DNA of 64,000 nucleotides from Neolewinella xylanilytica (GTDB taxonomy: Bacteria; Bacteroidota; Bacteroidia; Chitinophagales; Saprospiraceae), in the NCBI RefSeq assembly GCF_002934605.1, contig NZ_PTJC01000005.1, forward strand, positions 434,001-498,000, given 5' to 3'. Positions within the stretch are counted from its first letter, which is position 1. Each line of letters begins with the position of its first letter. The notes beneath the pieces were generated by a model that saw only the letters and a program-made list of their open reading frames with translations, ran no database searches and was not told the DNA's origin. Shown piece after piece: positions 33,022-40,894 of this stretch. The translations under genes were made by a program, and so were the position numbers.

Positions 33022-34059
33022 ATGGCCTCCCGATCGCTTTCCCGGCTGAGTTTATCGACTACGGCGCTCGACCTCCGGTTAGCGCTGGTATTGTTGTTGA
33101 TCACGTTGGCGATCGGCACGGGCGGGCTGATGCTCATCGAGGGATATACCTTGCTGGAGGCTTTCTATATGTCGGTCATCACGATTTCCACGGTGGGCTT
33201 CGGGGAGGTGCGGCCGCTGTCGGATGCGGGAAGATTATTTGTTTCGGGGCTGGTGGTCGTCAACATCGGCATCGTCGGTTACGTGCTGGCCGCCTTTTCA
33301 TACTTCGTATTTGACGGAAGACTTTTTGAAACCATGCAGTACAACCGTATTCAATCCAAGATCGGGAAGCTAAAGCACCACACCATCGTGTGTGGATACG
33401 GAAAATACGGCCGCGAGATCGTCAGCCACCTGCAGTTGCATAACCACCCCTACGTCATTATCGAGTTGGACGAGGAGAAGCTCCACGGTTTACTGGAGGA
33501 GGATAAGGAGGTGCTTTACGTCCACGACGACGCCACCCACGACGATGCCCTGTTCGCCGCCGGCATCGAGCGGGCCAGCGCGCTGATCACGGCCCTGAAC
33601 GACGATAGCGACAACCTGTTTATCGTCCTTTCTTCCAAGGATCTCAATCCGAACCTGCGCATCGTCAGCCGGGCCAAGGAGGTGCGCGGGCGTGAAAAAA
33701 TGATGAAGGCCGGGGCCAGCCACGTTATCATGCCCGAGCAGATCGGGGGCTTCTACATGGCCACCCTGATCTCGAAGCCCGGGGCCGTGGAGTTTTTCAG
33801 TTTCATCACCAATGAGCTATCGGCCGATATCGGGTTCGAGGAAATCCGGTACGACCAATTGCCCGAACGCTACCGCGGGAAACCGATCCTGGAGATGAGC
33901 CTGCGCAAGCATACGGGCGTGAACATCATCGGCCACCGGCTCGGTACCGGGAAATACGAGGTTAACCCCGGTCCGGAAACCATCCTGCAGCCGAACGGTA
34001 GCTTTATCGTGGTGGGCAATCCGGAGCAGCTGGCAAAGCTGCGGGGGATGATCGATTGA
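33022..34059 (+). CDS. Potassium channel / TrkA-N domain protein
   Basis: This 345-residue protein has two membrane helices (RLALVLLLITLAIGTGGLML; LFVSGLVVVNIGIVGYVLAA) flanking a pore loop with the selectivity filter TISTVGFGEV. A cytoplasmic RCK domain follows: Rossmann motif IVCGYGKYGREIVSHL, then ELDEEKLHGL and a TrkA-C-type domain from about residue 255 (LPERYRGKPILEMSLRKHTG). This is the MthK-like two-helix architecture, a ligand-gated K+ channel. The ligand is not evident; the GYGKYG loop with ELDEE suggests nucleotide binding. Confidence 0.92.
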   Translation: MASRSLSRLSLSTTALDLRLALVLLLITLAIGTGGLMLIEGYTLLEAFYMSVITISTVGFGEVRPLSDAGRLFVSGLVVVNIGIVGYVLAAFSYFVFDGRLFETMQYNRIQSKIGKLKHHTIVCGYGKYGREIVSHLQLHNHPYVIIELDEEKLHGLLEEDKEVLYVHDDATHDDALFAAGIERASALITALNDDSDNLFIVLSSKDLNPNLRIVSRAKEVRGREKMMKAGASHVIMPEQIGGFYMATLISKPGAVEFFSFITNELSADIGFEEIRYDQLPERYRGKPILEMSLRKHTGVNIIGHRLGTGKYEVNPGPETILQPNGSFIVVGNPEQLAKLRGMID

Positions 34060-34063
34060 TAAA

Positions 34064-34132
34064 AATCCGGACACCCGCACCGCCCGGGGCAGACTCGCGA
34101 AATAGCGATCGGGTAGGTGGGGTGGCCGGATT
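34064..34132 (+). other. Possible stem-loop after the K+ channel gene
   Basis: AATCCGG (34064-34070) pairs with CCGGATT (34126-34132). Just inside, CACCC and GGGTG continue with one bulge, and CGC..GCG closes an inner loop. It begins 5 nt after the stop codon and has no T-run, so it is a weak terminator or an mRNA 3' structure. Confidence 0.4.
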
Positions 34133-34224
34133 ATAAATGAAATGCCTTGGGCCTGATCCCGCCCTACCCCCGGGGCCATTTAGTTATTATTTAACAGCCT
34201 CCGGCTAATCTTACCCTTTCGCCG

Positions 34225-35208
34225 ATGCGCCCGGACCAGCTCTTTCACGATCTTCAATCACCCCGGCATCGCCGTGCGCTGGGGCGCGCTATCACGCTGG
34301 TGGAGAGCACCCGAGCCGCGGACCGGGCCGCCGCCGCGGAGCTGATCGCCCTGGCCGAAGCCCACCGCCCGGAAGCACCTACTTTCCGACTCGGGGTCAG
34401 TGGCACGCCAGGGGTGGGGAAATCCACCTTCATCGAAGCCTACGGAATGGAACTGCTGCGGCGCGGCCACCGGCTGGCGGTGCTGGCCATCGACCCGAGC
34501 AGCAGCCTGAGCGGAGGAAGCATCCTAGGCGATAAGACGCGCATGGAGGAATTGACGCGGCAGGACGGGGTGTACATCCGACCCAGCCCCAACGCCGGCG
34601 AGCTAGGGGGGGTGGGGGCCGCCAGTCGGGCCGCCGTGCTGCTCTGCGAAGCGGCCGGTTACGATTACGTGATCGTGGAAACGGTAGGGGTGGGCCAGGC
34701 CGAGTGGCAGGTACACGGCATGACGGACGCCTTCCTGCTCCTGGCCCAACCGGCGGCCGGCGACGAACTGCAGGGGATCAAACGGGGGATACTGGAGTTG
34801 GCGGATCACATCGTAGTTAACAAAGCGGACGCCCTGCCCCGGGAAGCCCGGCTGGCCGCCGCAGAATTACGCCGTAGCCTGCACCTGGCCCCCGCCCGCC
34901 CGGATGGCTGGACGGTGGAAGTGGTCAGCGCCAGTGCGCTCACCGGGCAGGGACTGACGGAAATCGCCGACCGGATGGACACCTACCGGACCGAGCTGCG
35001 GGAAGGGATTCAGCGGCAGCGGGCCGAGCAACGGATCGAGTGGTTGCGGGAGCAGTTGCGGCGCGAACTGCTAAGAAAACTGGATGTTTACCTGAACGAT
35101 GCGGGCTTGGATAACGACGAATTACGCGCCCGACTCGACCAACACTTCACCCTTCCCGTCACTGCCGATGTTATACTGACGGAATTTTTAAAATTACATA
35201 GACCATGA
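34225..35208 (+). CDS. meaB: Methylmalonyl-CoA mutase-associated GTPase MeaB
   Basis: This 327-residue P-loop GTPase has GTPGVGKSTFIEAYG (Walker A), LAIDPSSSLSGGSILGDKTR, the Asp/Gly switch IVETVGVGQAEW and the base-recognition NKAD. The order and spacing match MeaB/ArgK, which guards B12-dependent methylmalonyl-CoA mutase and gates cofactor loading. mce at 29817 belongs to the same pathway; the mutase genes are outside the window. The C-terminal helices (RELLRKLDVYLNDAGL) support dimerisation in the family. Its stop overlaps the lemA start (ATGA). Confidence 0.95.
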   Translation: MRPDQLFHDLQSPRHRRALGRAITLVESTRAADRAAAAELIALAEAHRPEAPTFRLGVSGTPGVGKSTFIEAYGMELLRRGHRLAVLAIDPSSSLSGGSILGDKTRMEELTRQDGVYIRPSPNAGELGGVGAASRAAVLLCEAAGYDYVIVETVGVGQAEWQVHGMTDAFLLLAQPAAGDELQGIKRGILELADHIVVNKADALPREARLAAAELRRSLHLAPARPDGWTVEVVSASALTGQGLTEIADRMDTYRTELREGIQRQRAEQRIEWLREQLRRELLRKLDVYLNDAGLDNDELRARLDQHFTLPVTADVILTEFLKLHRP

Positions 35209-35792
35209 GATCATTTACCACGCTGGCGGTTATTGTCGGTATTCTGGGTGTCCTGCTCATTGCGGGCTGTACCAGCTATAACGGCTTCGTCAACGCCGAG
35301 GAAGACGTAGAGCGCGTTTGGTCCGACGTGGAGACGCAGTATCAGCGCCGATCCGACCTCATTCCCAATTTAGTGAATACCGTGAAGGGCGCCGCCGAAT
35401 TCGAACGCGGAACCCTGGAAGCCGTAACGGAGGCCCGCGCCCGCGCCACCTCCATCAATATCGATGCCAACGACCTCAATCCCGAAATGCTCGAACAATT
35501 CCAGGCCGCCCAGGCCCAGGTATCGCAGGGGCTCGGCCGGTTGTTAGCTACCGCCGAGGCTTACCCCCAGCTGCAAACGAACCAGCAATTCCTGGCGCTG
35601 CAGGATGAGCTTGCCGGTACCGAGAACCGCATCGCCGTAGCCCGTACCCGCTTCAACGAAGAGGCGACGGAGTACAACAAGCAAATCCGCCGCTTCCCCG
35701 GTGCGGTATTCGCGTCCGTCTTCGGCTTCGATGAGAAACCCCAGTTCCAGGCCGAGGCCGGTGCCCAAAATGCCCCGACGGTCGAATTTTAA
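35205..35792 (+). CDS. lemA: LemA family protein
   Basis: This 195-residue protein has an N-terminal helix with a lipobox-like end (GVLLIAGCTSYN) and the LemA core: VWSDVETQYQRRSDLIPNLV, then VKGAAEFERGTLEAVTEARA and TENRIAVARTRFNEEATEYN. It should be membrane-anchored with a coiled-coil domain in the periplasm. LemA proteins often sit with TPM-domain genes, as here. The function is unresolved. It overlaps meaB by 4 nt and the next gene by 1 nt. Confidence 0.93.
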   Translation: MRSFTTLAVIVGILGVLLIAGCTSYNGFVNAEEDVERVWSDVETQYQRRSDLIPNLVNTVKGAAEFERGTLEAVTEARARATSINIDANDLNPEMLEQFQAAQAQVSQGLGRLLATAEAYPQLQTNQQFLALQDELAGTENRIAVARTRFNEEATEYNKQIRRFPGAVFASVFGFDEKPQFQAEAGAQNAPTVEF

Positions 35793-36223
35793 TGGTCCGA
35801 TTTTTCAATAAAGAAGAAGAAAACCGGATCGTAACCGCCATCCGCGAAGCCGAACTCGCCACCTCCGGAGAAATCCGCGTCCACGTGGAAGTTGGCGCGC
35901 GGAAGCCGGCGCTGGAAGTAGCCAAGCGCATCTTTCACGAGCTAGGAATGGACGACACCGAAGATCGGAACGGCGTGCTGATCCTGCTAGCGGTGGACCG
36001 GCGGGAGTTCGCCATCCTCGGCGACGAGGGAATCAATAAGGTAGTGCCGAAAGACTTCTGGGACGACGAGCGGGACCTGATGCAGCAGCACTTTCGCCAG
36101 GGCGATTTCGCTACCGGTATCGAACTGGCCGTGCAGCAGATCGGCAGGAACCTCAAACAGTACTTCCCCTACCAGTCCGATGACGTGAACGAGTTGCCCG
36201 ACGAGATTAGTTATAACCGGTAA
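35792..36223 (+). CDS. TPM-domain protein (cytosolic form)
   Basis: This 143-residue protein lacks a signal peptide. The TPM domain spans most of it: EENRIVTAIREAELATSGEI, then RIFHELGMDDTEDRNGVLIL, FAILGDEGINKVVPKDFW and ELAVQQIGRNLKQYFPYQ. TPM domains occur in plant thylakoid repair protein TLP18.3 and in bacterial membrane proteins of uncertain role. The start overlaps the lemA stop (TAATG), so the two are coupled. Confidence 0.88.
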   Translation: MVRFFNKEEENRIVTAIREAELATSGEIRVHVEVGARKPALEVAKRIFHELGMDDTEDRNGVLILLAVDRREFAILGDEGINKVVPKDFWDDERDLMQQHFRQGDFATGIELAVQQIGRNLKQYFPYQSDDVNELPDEISYNR

Positions 36224-36284
36224 GCCGGGACTGAACCGTCCCGGCTCACCTACGCTCCGCACCGGAGCCCGCAAATACCCAACC

Positions 36285-37121
36285 GTGAAACAGTACCTGT
36301 CCTTGCCCGATTTTCGCCCGTCCCGCTGGTCGGCGTTGGTGGTGCTGTTGCTCACATCGCTGGCCCTGCTCGCCCAGCCGGAGGTTCCCCAGCCGACCAA
36401 CCAGCTGGTCAACGACTTCGCCGGCATGATGACCTCCTCTCAGCAGGCGGAGCTTACGCAGATGCTCAACGCCTACGCCCGGGAGACGTCTACCCAAATC
36501 GCCGTGGTCACCGAACCGTCGCTGGAGGGGCAGGACGCCTTCGAGCGTAGCTTCGCCATTGCCGATGCGTGGGGCGTCGGCGGCAGTGAGGACCGCGACA
36601 ACGGGGTACTGATTTACGTCGCCCGCGACGATCGGAAGATCTACATTCAGACGGGCTACGGCGTCGAGGGCTTCCTCAACGACGCCCAGGCCGGCCGCAT
36701 CATCCGCAATATCATGACGCCCGCCTTCCGGGAGGGTAATTTCTACGCCGGTATTTCCGGGGCCGCCCAGGCGGTCATGAAGGCCGGTGAGGGAGAATAT
36801 GTAGCGGATGAGGTGCCCGAGGAGCGCACCGGCGGCATCCCGCCCTTCTACATCTTCCTGTTCATCTTCATCATTTTCATGCTCCTCAACCGCTTCGGCA
36901 ACCGTCACGACGACGACGATGACGACGACGGCGGGTACTGGCGCGGCGGTCACTATGACGGTCACCCCAAACGGCGGCGCCGTGGTGGCGGATGGTTCAT
37001 CCTGCCCGGCGGCTTCGGCGGCGGGGGCGGTGGTGGTGGCGGCGGTTTTGGGGGCGGTGGCGGCTTCGGCGGCTTCGGCGGTGGTGGCTTCGGCGGCGGC
37101 GGTGCCGGTGGTGGCTGGTAG
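36285..37121 (+). CDS. TPM-domain membrane protein with Gly-rich tail
   Basis: This 278-residue protein starts with GTG. A hydrophobic N-terminus (ALVVLLLTSLALLAQ) acts as signal peptide, the TPM domain covers about 30-175 (LVNDFAGMMTSSQQAELTQM, GSEDRDNGVLIYVARDDRKI, GYGVEGFLNDAQAGRIIRN), and one membrane helix (PFYIFLFIFIIFMLLNRFG) follows. After it come an Asp-run and His-rich stretch (HDDDDDDDGG) and a C-terminal Gly/Phe repeat region ending GGGAGGGW. The Gly-rich tail is common in this family (YgcG). It completes the meaB-lemA-TPM-TPM set. Confidence 0.9.
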   Translation: MKQYLSLPDFRPSRWSALVVLLLTSLALLAQPEVPQPTNQLVNDFAGMMTSSQQAELTQMLNAYARETSTQIAVVTEPSLEGQDAFERSFAIADAWGVGGSEDRDNGVLIYVARDDRKIYIQTGYGVEGFLNDAQAGRIIRNIMTPAFREGNFYAGISGAAQAVMKAGEGEYVADEVPEERTGGIPPFYIFLFIFIIFMLLNRFGNRHDDDDDDDGGYWRGGHYDGHPKRRRRGGGWFILPGGFGGGGGGGGGGFGGGGGFGGFGGGGFGGGGAGGGW

Positions 37122-37192
37122 GCTTTAACGCTTTGTTTGCAGCCCCGGCGCGACCAGGCGCGTTACCTTTATCCTATCCAAAGTAAATAGCT

Positions 37193-37633
37193 ATGCGCGC
37201 CATCCTGCTCTTGTCTTTTCTCACTTATTCGGCTTTAGGAATTGCCCAGTCCGATGCCGCTTCCGTCTGGCAAGACCTCGCCAAGGTGAGTTACGAAAAG
37301 AAATACGACGAACTGCTCGGATTTAAAGTAGACGTTCCGGTTTTCGCCAAGGACATCCAGGCGATGGAGGGCGAAACGATCGAGATCAGCGGCTACATCG
37401 TACCGGTGGAAGGCTACAAAAGCCACAATGAGTTCGTGTTCAGCGCCTTTCCCTACAACATGTGCTTCTTCTGTGGTGGTGCCGGGCCCGAGACGGTGAT
37501 GGAAGTCACCGCCACCGATCCGGTGAAGTACAGCACCGAACGCATCACCCTCCGGGGCAAACTGAAGCTCAACAACGAGAACATCAACCAACTGATGTAC
37601 ATCCTCGAAGACGCCGAGCAGGTGACGAAGTAG
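37193..37633 (+). CDS. Exported DUF3299-like protein
   Basis: This 146-residue protein has a short signal peptide (MRAILLLSFLTYSALGIAQS). The body matches the DUF3299-type pattern: WQDLAKVSYEKKYDELLGFK, VPVFAKDIQAMEGETIEISG and a C-terminal pair of segments with FPYNMCFFCGGAGPETVMEV. The CFFC pair could bind metal or form a disulfide. These small periplasmic proteins often have links to metal transport genes; no such gene is adjacent. TACCTTTA about 30 nt before the start is a possible -7 box. Confidence 0.75.
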   Translation: MRAILLLSFLTYSALGIAQSDAASVWQDLAKVSYEKKYDELLGFKVDVPVFAKDIQAMEGETIEISGYIVPVEGYKSHNEFVFSAFPYNMCFFCGGAGPETVMEVTATDPVKYSTERITLRGKLKLNNENINQLMYILEDAEQVTK

Positions 37634-37651
37634 GGTGCCCCTCTGACCAGC

Positions 37652-37719
37652 TAGCCTTCGTCAGCCGGTTAAGCATCATCACTTAGCCTTCGTCAGCCGA
37701 TTGAAAATCGTCTGACGAA
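37652..37719. repeat. Short direct and inverted repeats
   Basis: TAGCCTTCGTCAGCCG occurs at 37652-37667 and 37684-37699. TTCGTCAG (37689-37696) and CTGACGAA (37712-37719) are exact reverse complements. Related wording occurs at 26527. Confidence 0.6.
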
Positions 37720-37746
37720 TAAACCAAATAAACCACCCCACACCAG

Positions 37747-38760
37747 GTGAAGTCTTTACTCTACGTCCTTCTCGCCATCTCCCTCGCCCTTACCGCTTGC
37801 CAGAGTGACGCTAATCCCCCCATTCAGGATATGCCGGCGGCGGTGTCCGAACCCCGGGAGCCCACAGAAGCCAAACCGATCCCCAAATTCGACCGCGACA
37901 GCGCCTACGCCTACGTGGAAAAGCAAGTCAGCTTCGGACCGCGGGTAGTCAATTCGGACGCCCACGCCCAAACCCGCGAATGGCTGGTCCAAAAACTTGA
38001 AAGCTTCGGTGCCGAAGTACGGGAGCAGGACTTCGAGGCCGAAGCCTACGACGGTACCAACCTGAGCGCTACGAATATCATCGCCCGCTTCGCACCGGAA
38101 TTGGAAGACCGCATTCTCCTGGCGGCTCACTGGGATACCCGCCCATTTGCCGATAGTCCGCTCGAAGACGACCCCAACGCAGTGGTCAACGGCGCCGACG
38201 ACGGTGCCAGTGGGGTAGGGGTGCTGCTTGAGGTGGCCCGCCAGTTGGGTCAAAATAAACCCGACATCGGGGTGGATATCGTCCTGCTGGATGCCGAGGA
38301 CTACGGTAAATCCAACGGCGGAAAGCGGGAAAGCTGGGCCTTGGGCGCTCAATACTATTCCCGGAATGTCATCGAACCCAAACCCCGTTTTGGTATCCTA
38401 CTCGATATGGTGGGCGCGCGGGATGCGAATTTCCCGGTCGAGGGCAACAGCGAGCGGTACGCCCCCGAACTGGTCCGGAAGGTCTGGCGGTTGGCCCACA
38501 GCATGGGGTACGGCGATTACTACGTGAACGAGCGGGCTAACGGAATCATCGACGACCACTTCTTCATCAACACCATCGCCGGCATCCCCACCATCGACAT
38601 CATCAATATGCCTCGGAACGACGGGAGCCGCTCCAGCCAGTTCGTCGACCACTGGCACACCGGCGATGATAATATGGACGTCATCGATAAGCGTACGCTG
38701 CGGGCGGCGGGGCAGGTGGTGTTGGCTACGGTGTTTCGGGAGGCGGCTGGTACGTTGTAA
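37747..38760 (+). CDS. M28-family metallopeptidase / glutaminyl-peptide cyclotransferase-like lipoprotein
   Basis: This 337-residue protein starts with GTG and has a lipobox, SLALTACQSD. Zinc ligands follow the M28 order: LLAAHWDTRPFAD (His), VNGADDGASGVGVLLEVA (Asp and the adjacent conserved Asp), DIVLLDAEDYG (Glu-like/Asp) and a late His in FVDHWHTGDDNMD. The set HWDTRPFAD and NMPRNDGS...FVDHWHT resembles glutaminyl cyclases, which convert N-terminal Gln to pyroglutamate on exported proteins. Which activity it has cannot be settled from motifs. It converges on glyS. Confidence 0.85.
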   Translation: MKSLLYVLLAISLALTACQSDANPPIQDMPAAVSEPREPTEAKPIPKFDRDSAYAYVEKQVSFGPRVVNSDAHAQTREWLVQKLESFGAEVREQDFEAEAYDGTNLSATNIIARFAPELEDRILLAAHWDTRPFADSPLEDDPNAVVNGADDGASGVGVLLEVARQLGQNKPDIGVDIVLLDAEDYGKSNGGKRESWALGAQYYSRNVIEPKPRFGILLDMVGARDANFPVEGNSERYAPELVRKVWRLAHSMGYGDYYVNERANGIIDDHFFINTIAGIPTIDIINMPRNDGSRSSQFVDHWHTGDDNMDVIDKRTLRAAGQVVLATVFREAAGTL

Positions 38761-38762
38761 CG

Positions 38763-38870
38763 TTAAACACAGAGGTGCCACGGAGTTCATCACAGAGGTG
38801 TCACAGAGACGCTTTGCCGGCAGCTCCGTGGCACCTCTGTGCATATCCTCTGTGGAAACTCTGTGTTTAA
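38763..38870. repeat. Nested inverted repeat between convergent genes
   Basis: CACAGAGGTGCCACGGAG (38768-38785) has an exact 18-bp reverse complement at 38824-38841. TTAAACACAGAG (38763-38774) has an exact 12-bp reverse complement at 38859-38870. The two left arms share CACAGAG, so the two folds exclude each other. It sits between the M28 gene and glyS, which converge, and may end transcription from both sides. Confidence 0.8.
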
Positions 38871-38873
38871 TAC

Positions 38874-40427
38874 CTACTGAGCGGAGCGAAGTAGCGACCC
38901 CATATCCACCTTAGGCCCAATCATCCCCCCCAGTTCCTCCTTCTTCACCCGCACCTGCTCCAGCGTATCCCGGTCCCGCACGGTGACGGTGCCGTCTTCC
39001 AGGCTGTCGAAGTCGACGGTGATGCAGAAGGGCGTACCCACGGCGTCCTGTCGGCGGTAGAGCTTACCGATGGAGCCGGTGTCGTCGTACTGCACCTCGA
39101 ACCGGAAGCGGAGGTCGTCGAAGATCTCCTTTGCCATGCCGACCAGCCGGTCGTCGTTGCGCTTGAGGGGCATGATCGCGGCCTTGATGGGGGCGAGGGC
39201 GGGGTGCAGCTTCAGGACGGTCCGGGTGTTATTCGGGTCGTCCTGGCCGGGCACCTGCTCGTCGACGAGGGCGTGGGTCAGCGTAGCCAGGAAGAGGCGG
39301 TCGGCGCCGATGGAGGTCTCTACCACGTAGGGCACGTAGCTTTCCTTCGTTTCGGGGTCGAAGTACTGCAGCTTCTTGCCGGAGAGCTCCTGGTGGGCGC
39401 CGAGGTCGAAGTCGGTGCGGCTGTGGATGCCCTCCAGTTCCTTGAAACCGAAGGGGAATTCGAATTGGATGTCTACGGCGGCGTCGGCGTAGTGGGCCAG
39501 GTTATCGTGGTCGTGGAAACGAAGCTTACTCTGGGGGTGGAGCGCCAGGTGCCACTTCATGCGGGCCGCTTTCCACTGTTCGTACCACTCTTGCTGGGTG
39601 CCGGGCTGAATGAAGAACTGCATCTCCATCTGCTCGAACTCCCGCATGCGGAAGATGAACTGCCGGGCGACGATCTCATTGCGGAAGGCCTTGCCGATCT
39701 GGGCGATGCCGAAGGGCAGTTTCTGGCGGGTGGTCTTCTGGACGTTGGTGAAATTGACGAAGATACCCTGGGCGGTTTCCGGCCGCAGGTACAGCTTACC
39801 TTCCTCGCCGGCGATGTTGCCCAGCTGGGTGGAGAACATCAGGTTGAACTGCCGCACGTCGGTCCAGTTCTTGCTGCCGGTATCGGGGTCGGCGATGCCG
39901 AGGTCCTCGATGATTTGCTTCAGTTCGGCCATATTGCCGTCGGTCATGGCGGTGGCCAGGCGCTTGGCGATCTCGTCGTACTGCTGCACGTAGCGCTGCA
40001 CGTTGGGGTTGGTAGCCCGGAACTCCGCCTCGTCAAAATCATCGCCGAAGCGCTTCTGGCCCTTGGCTACCTCCTTGTCGATCTTGGCCTCGATCTTGTC
40101 CATATACTCCTCGACGAGCACGTCGGCGCGGAAGCGCTTTTTGGAGTCCTTGTTGTCGATCAGCGGGTCGTTGAAGGCGTCCACGTGGCCGGAGGCCTTC
40201 CAGGTTTTGGGGTGCATGAAGATGGCCGCGTCGATGCCCACGATGTTGTCGTGTAGCTGCACCATGCTGCGCCACCAGTATTCCTTCAGGTTGTTTTTCA
40301 GTAGTACGCCGTTGGGGCCGTAGTCGTAAGCCGCGGCCAGTCCGTCGTAGATTTCACTGCTCTGGTAAATGAAGCCGTTCTCTTTAGCGTGGGCGGTTAG
40401 GGCTTTGAAGTCGATCTCGGTGGCCAT
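38874..40427 (-). CDS. glyS: Glycine--tRNA ligase (alpha2 type)
   Basis: This 517-residue class II synthetase starts at MATEIDFKALTAHAKENGFI; the frame is open 101 codons upstream in unrelated sequence. It has motif 1 (IYQSSEIYDGLAAAYDYGPN onward), motif 2 (FRNEIVARQFIFRMREFEQM) and motif 3 (GADRLFLATLTHAL), with an anticodon-binding domain at the end (HPALAPIKAAIMPLKRNDD). This is the single-chain eukaryotic-like GlyRS, not the bacterial alpha-beta form. The symbol follows common usage for this type, sometimes written glyQS. Confidence 0.95.
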   Translation of the reverse strand: MATEIDFKALTAHAKENGFIYQSSEIYDGLAAAYDYGPNGVLLKNNLKEYWWRSMVQLHDNIVGIDAAIFMHPKTWKASGHVDAFNDPLIDNKDSKKRFRADVLVEEYMDKIEAKIDKEVAKGQKRFGDDFDEAEFRATNPNVQRYVQQYDEIAKRLATAMTDGNMAELKQIIEDLGIADPDTGSKNWTDVRQFNLMFSTQLGNIAGEEGKLYLRPETAQGIFVNFTNVQKTTRQKLPFGIAQIGKAFRNEIVARQFIFRMREFEQMEMQFFIQPGTQQEWYEQWKAARMKWHLALHPQSKLRFHDHDNLAHYADAAVDIQFEFPFGFKELEGIHSRTDFDLGAHQELSGKKLQYFDPETKESYVPYVVETSIGADRLFLATLTHALVDEQVPGQDDPNNTRTVLKLHPALAPIKAAIMPLKRNDDRLVGMAKEIFDDLRFRFEVQYDDTGSIGKLYRRQDAVGTPFCITVDFDSLEDGTVTVRDRDTLEQVRVKKEELGGMIGPKVDMGSLLRSAQ

Positions 40428-40894
40428 ACAATCCGTAAATTTTGGGGTGCGAAGATAACCACGGTTCTTGAGCTCCGGCTTACGGACCTTCCTGCATGAA
40501 ACAAGCCGTGTATGGAACGTGGGAATACCCGGTCGTACATTCGGGGCGCCGGCGCGCGGGAAAAGGGGCCTGCCAAGCAATACCCGGACCGCCCAACGAG
40601 CGAAAAACCCATTCGGGAAGGGGGTTCGACTGCGCTGCAGTCGGATAGGCTGTCTTTCCACCTTAACCCGGCGTTGCACGCCGGGCAAGATGGGTTGGAC
40701 CGCGCTGCGGTCTAACCCCGCCAGCACCACGCCTACCCACTACAAGACTGCAGCGCAGTCCAACCCGGTACCCCTGGAAGCATTCCAGGGTACCTACACC
40801 CACCAGCCCCACCCCGCTTCGAGGAAATTTTCCGCACCTGCGCTCCGCCGCAACGTTCAGCAAGCACTACCTTACCCGACAACAGTGCATTTCC
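40428..40894. repeat. Intergenic region with an array of palindromes
   Basis: GACTGCGCTGCAGTC (40628), GACCGCGCTGCGGTC (40698) and GACTGCAGCGCAGTC (40746) are 15-nt interrupted palindromes, the third being the first inverted. CCCGGCGTTGCACGCCGGG (40667-40685) is a separate 8-bp-stem palindrome. The first three are each set in GGGTT/AACCC-like flanks. A copy of the dispersed GC-rich motif follows at 40834. No gene seen. Confidence 0.8.
40834..40853 (+). repeat. Copy of dispersed GC-rich motif
   Basis: GCACCTGCGCTCCGCCGCAA matches the motif at 22293 at 19 of 20 bases. It lies about 40 nt upstream of the ligase/CBS gene. Confidence 0.65.

Noticed and set aside
39204-40256. Plus-strand open frame opposite glyS
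   Set aside because: It is a GC-rich antisense shadow; the translation has no domain and glyS is certain.
40428-40730. 101-codon upstream extension of glyS
   Set aside because: The translation is Arg/Pro-rich and unlike the family, while MATEIDF at 40427 gives the normal GlyRS beginning; the DNA is a hairpin array.
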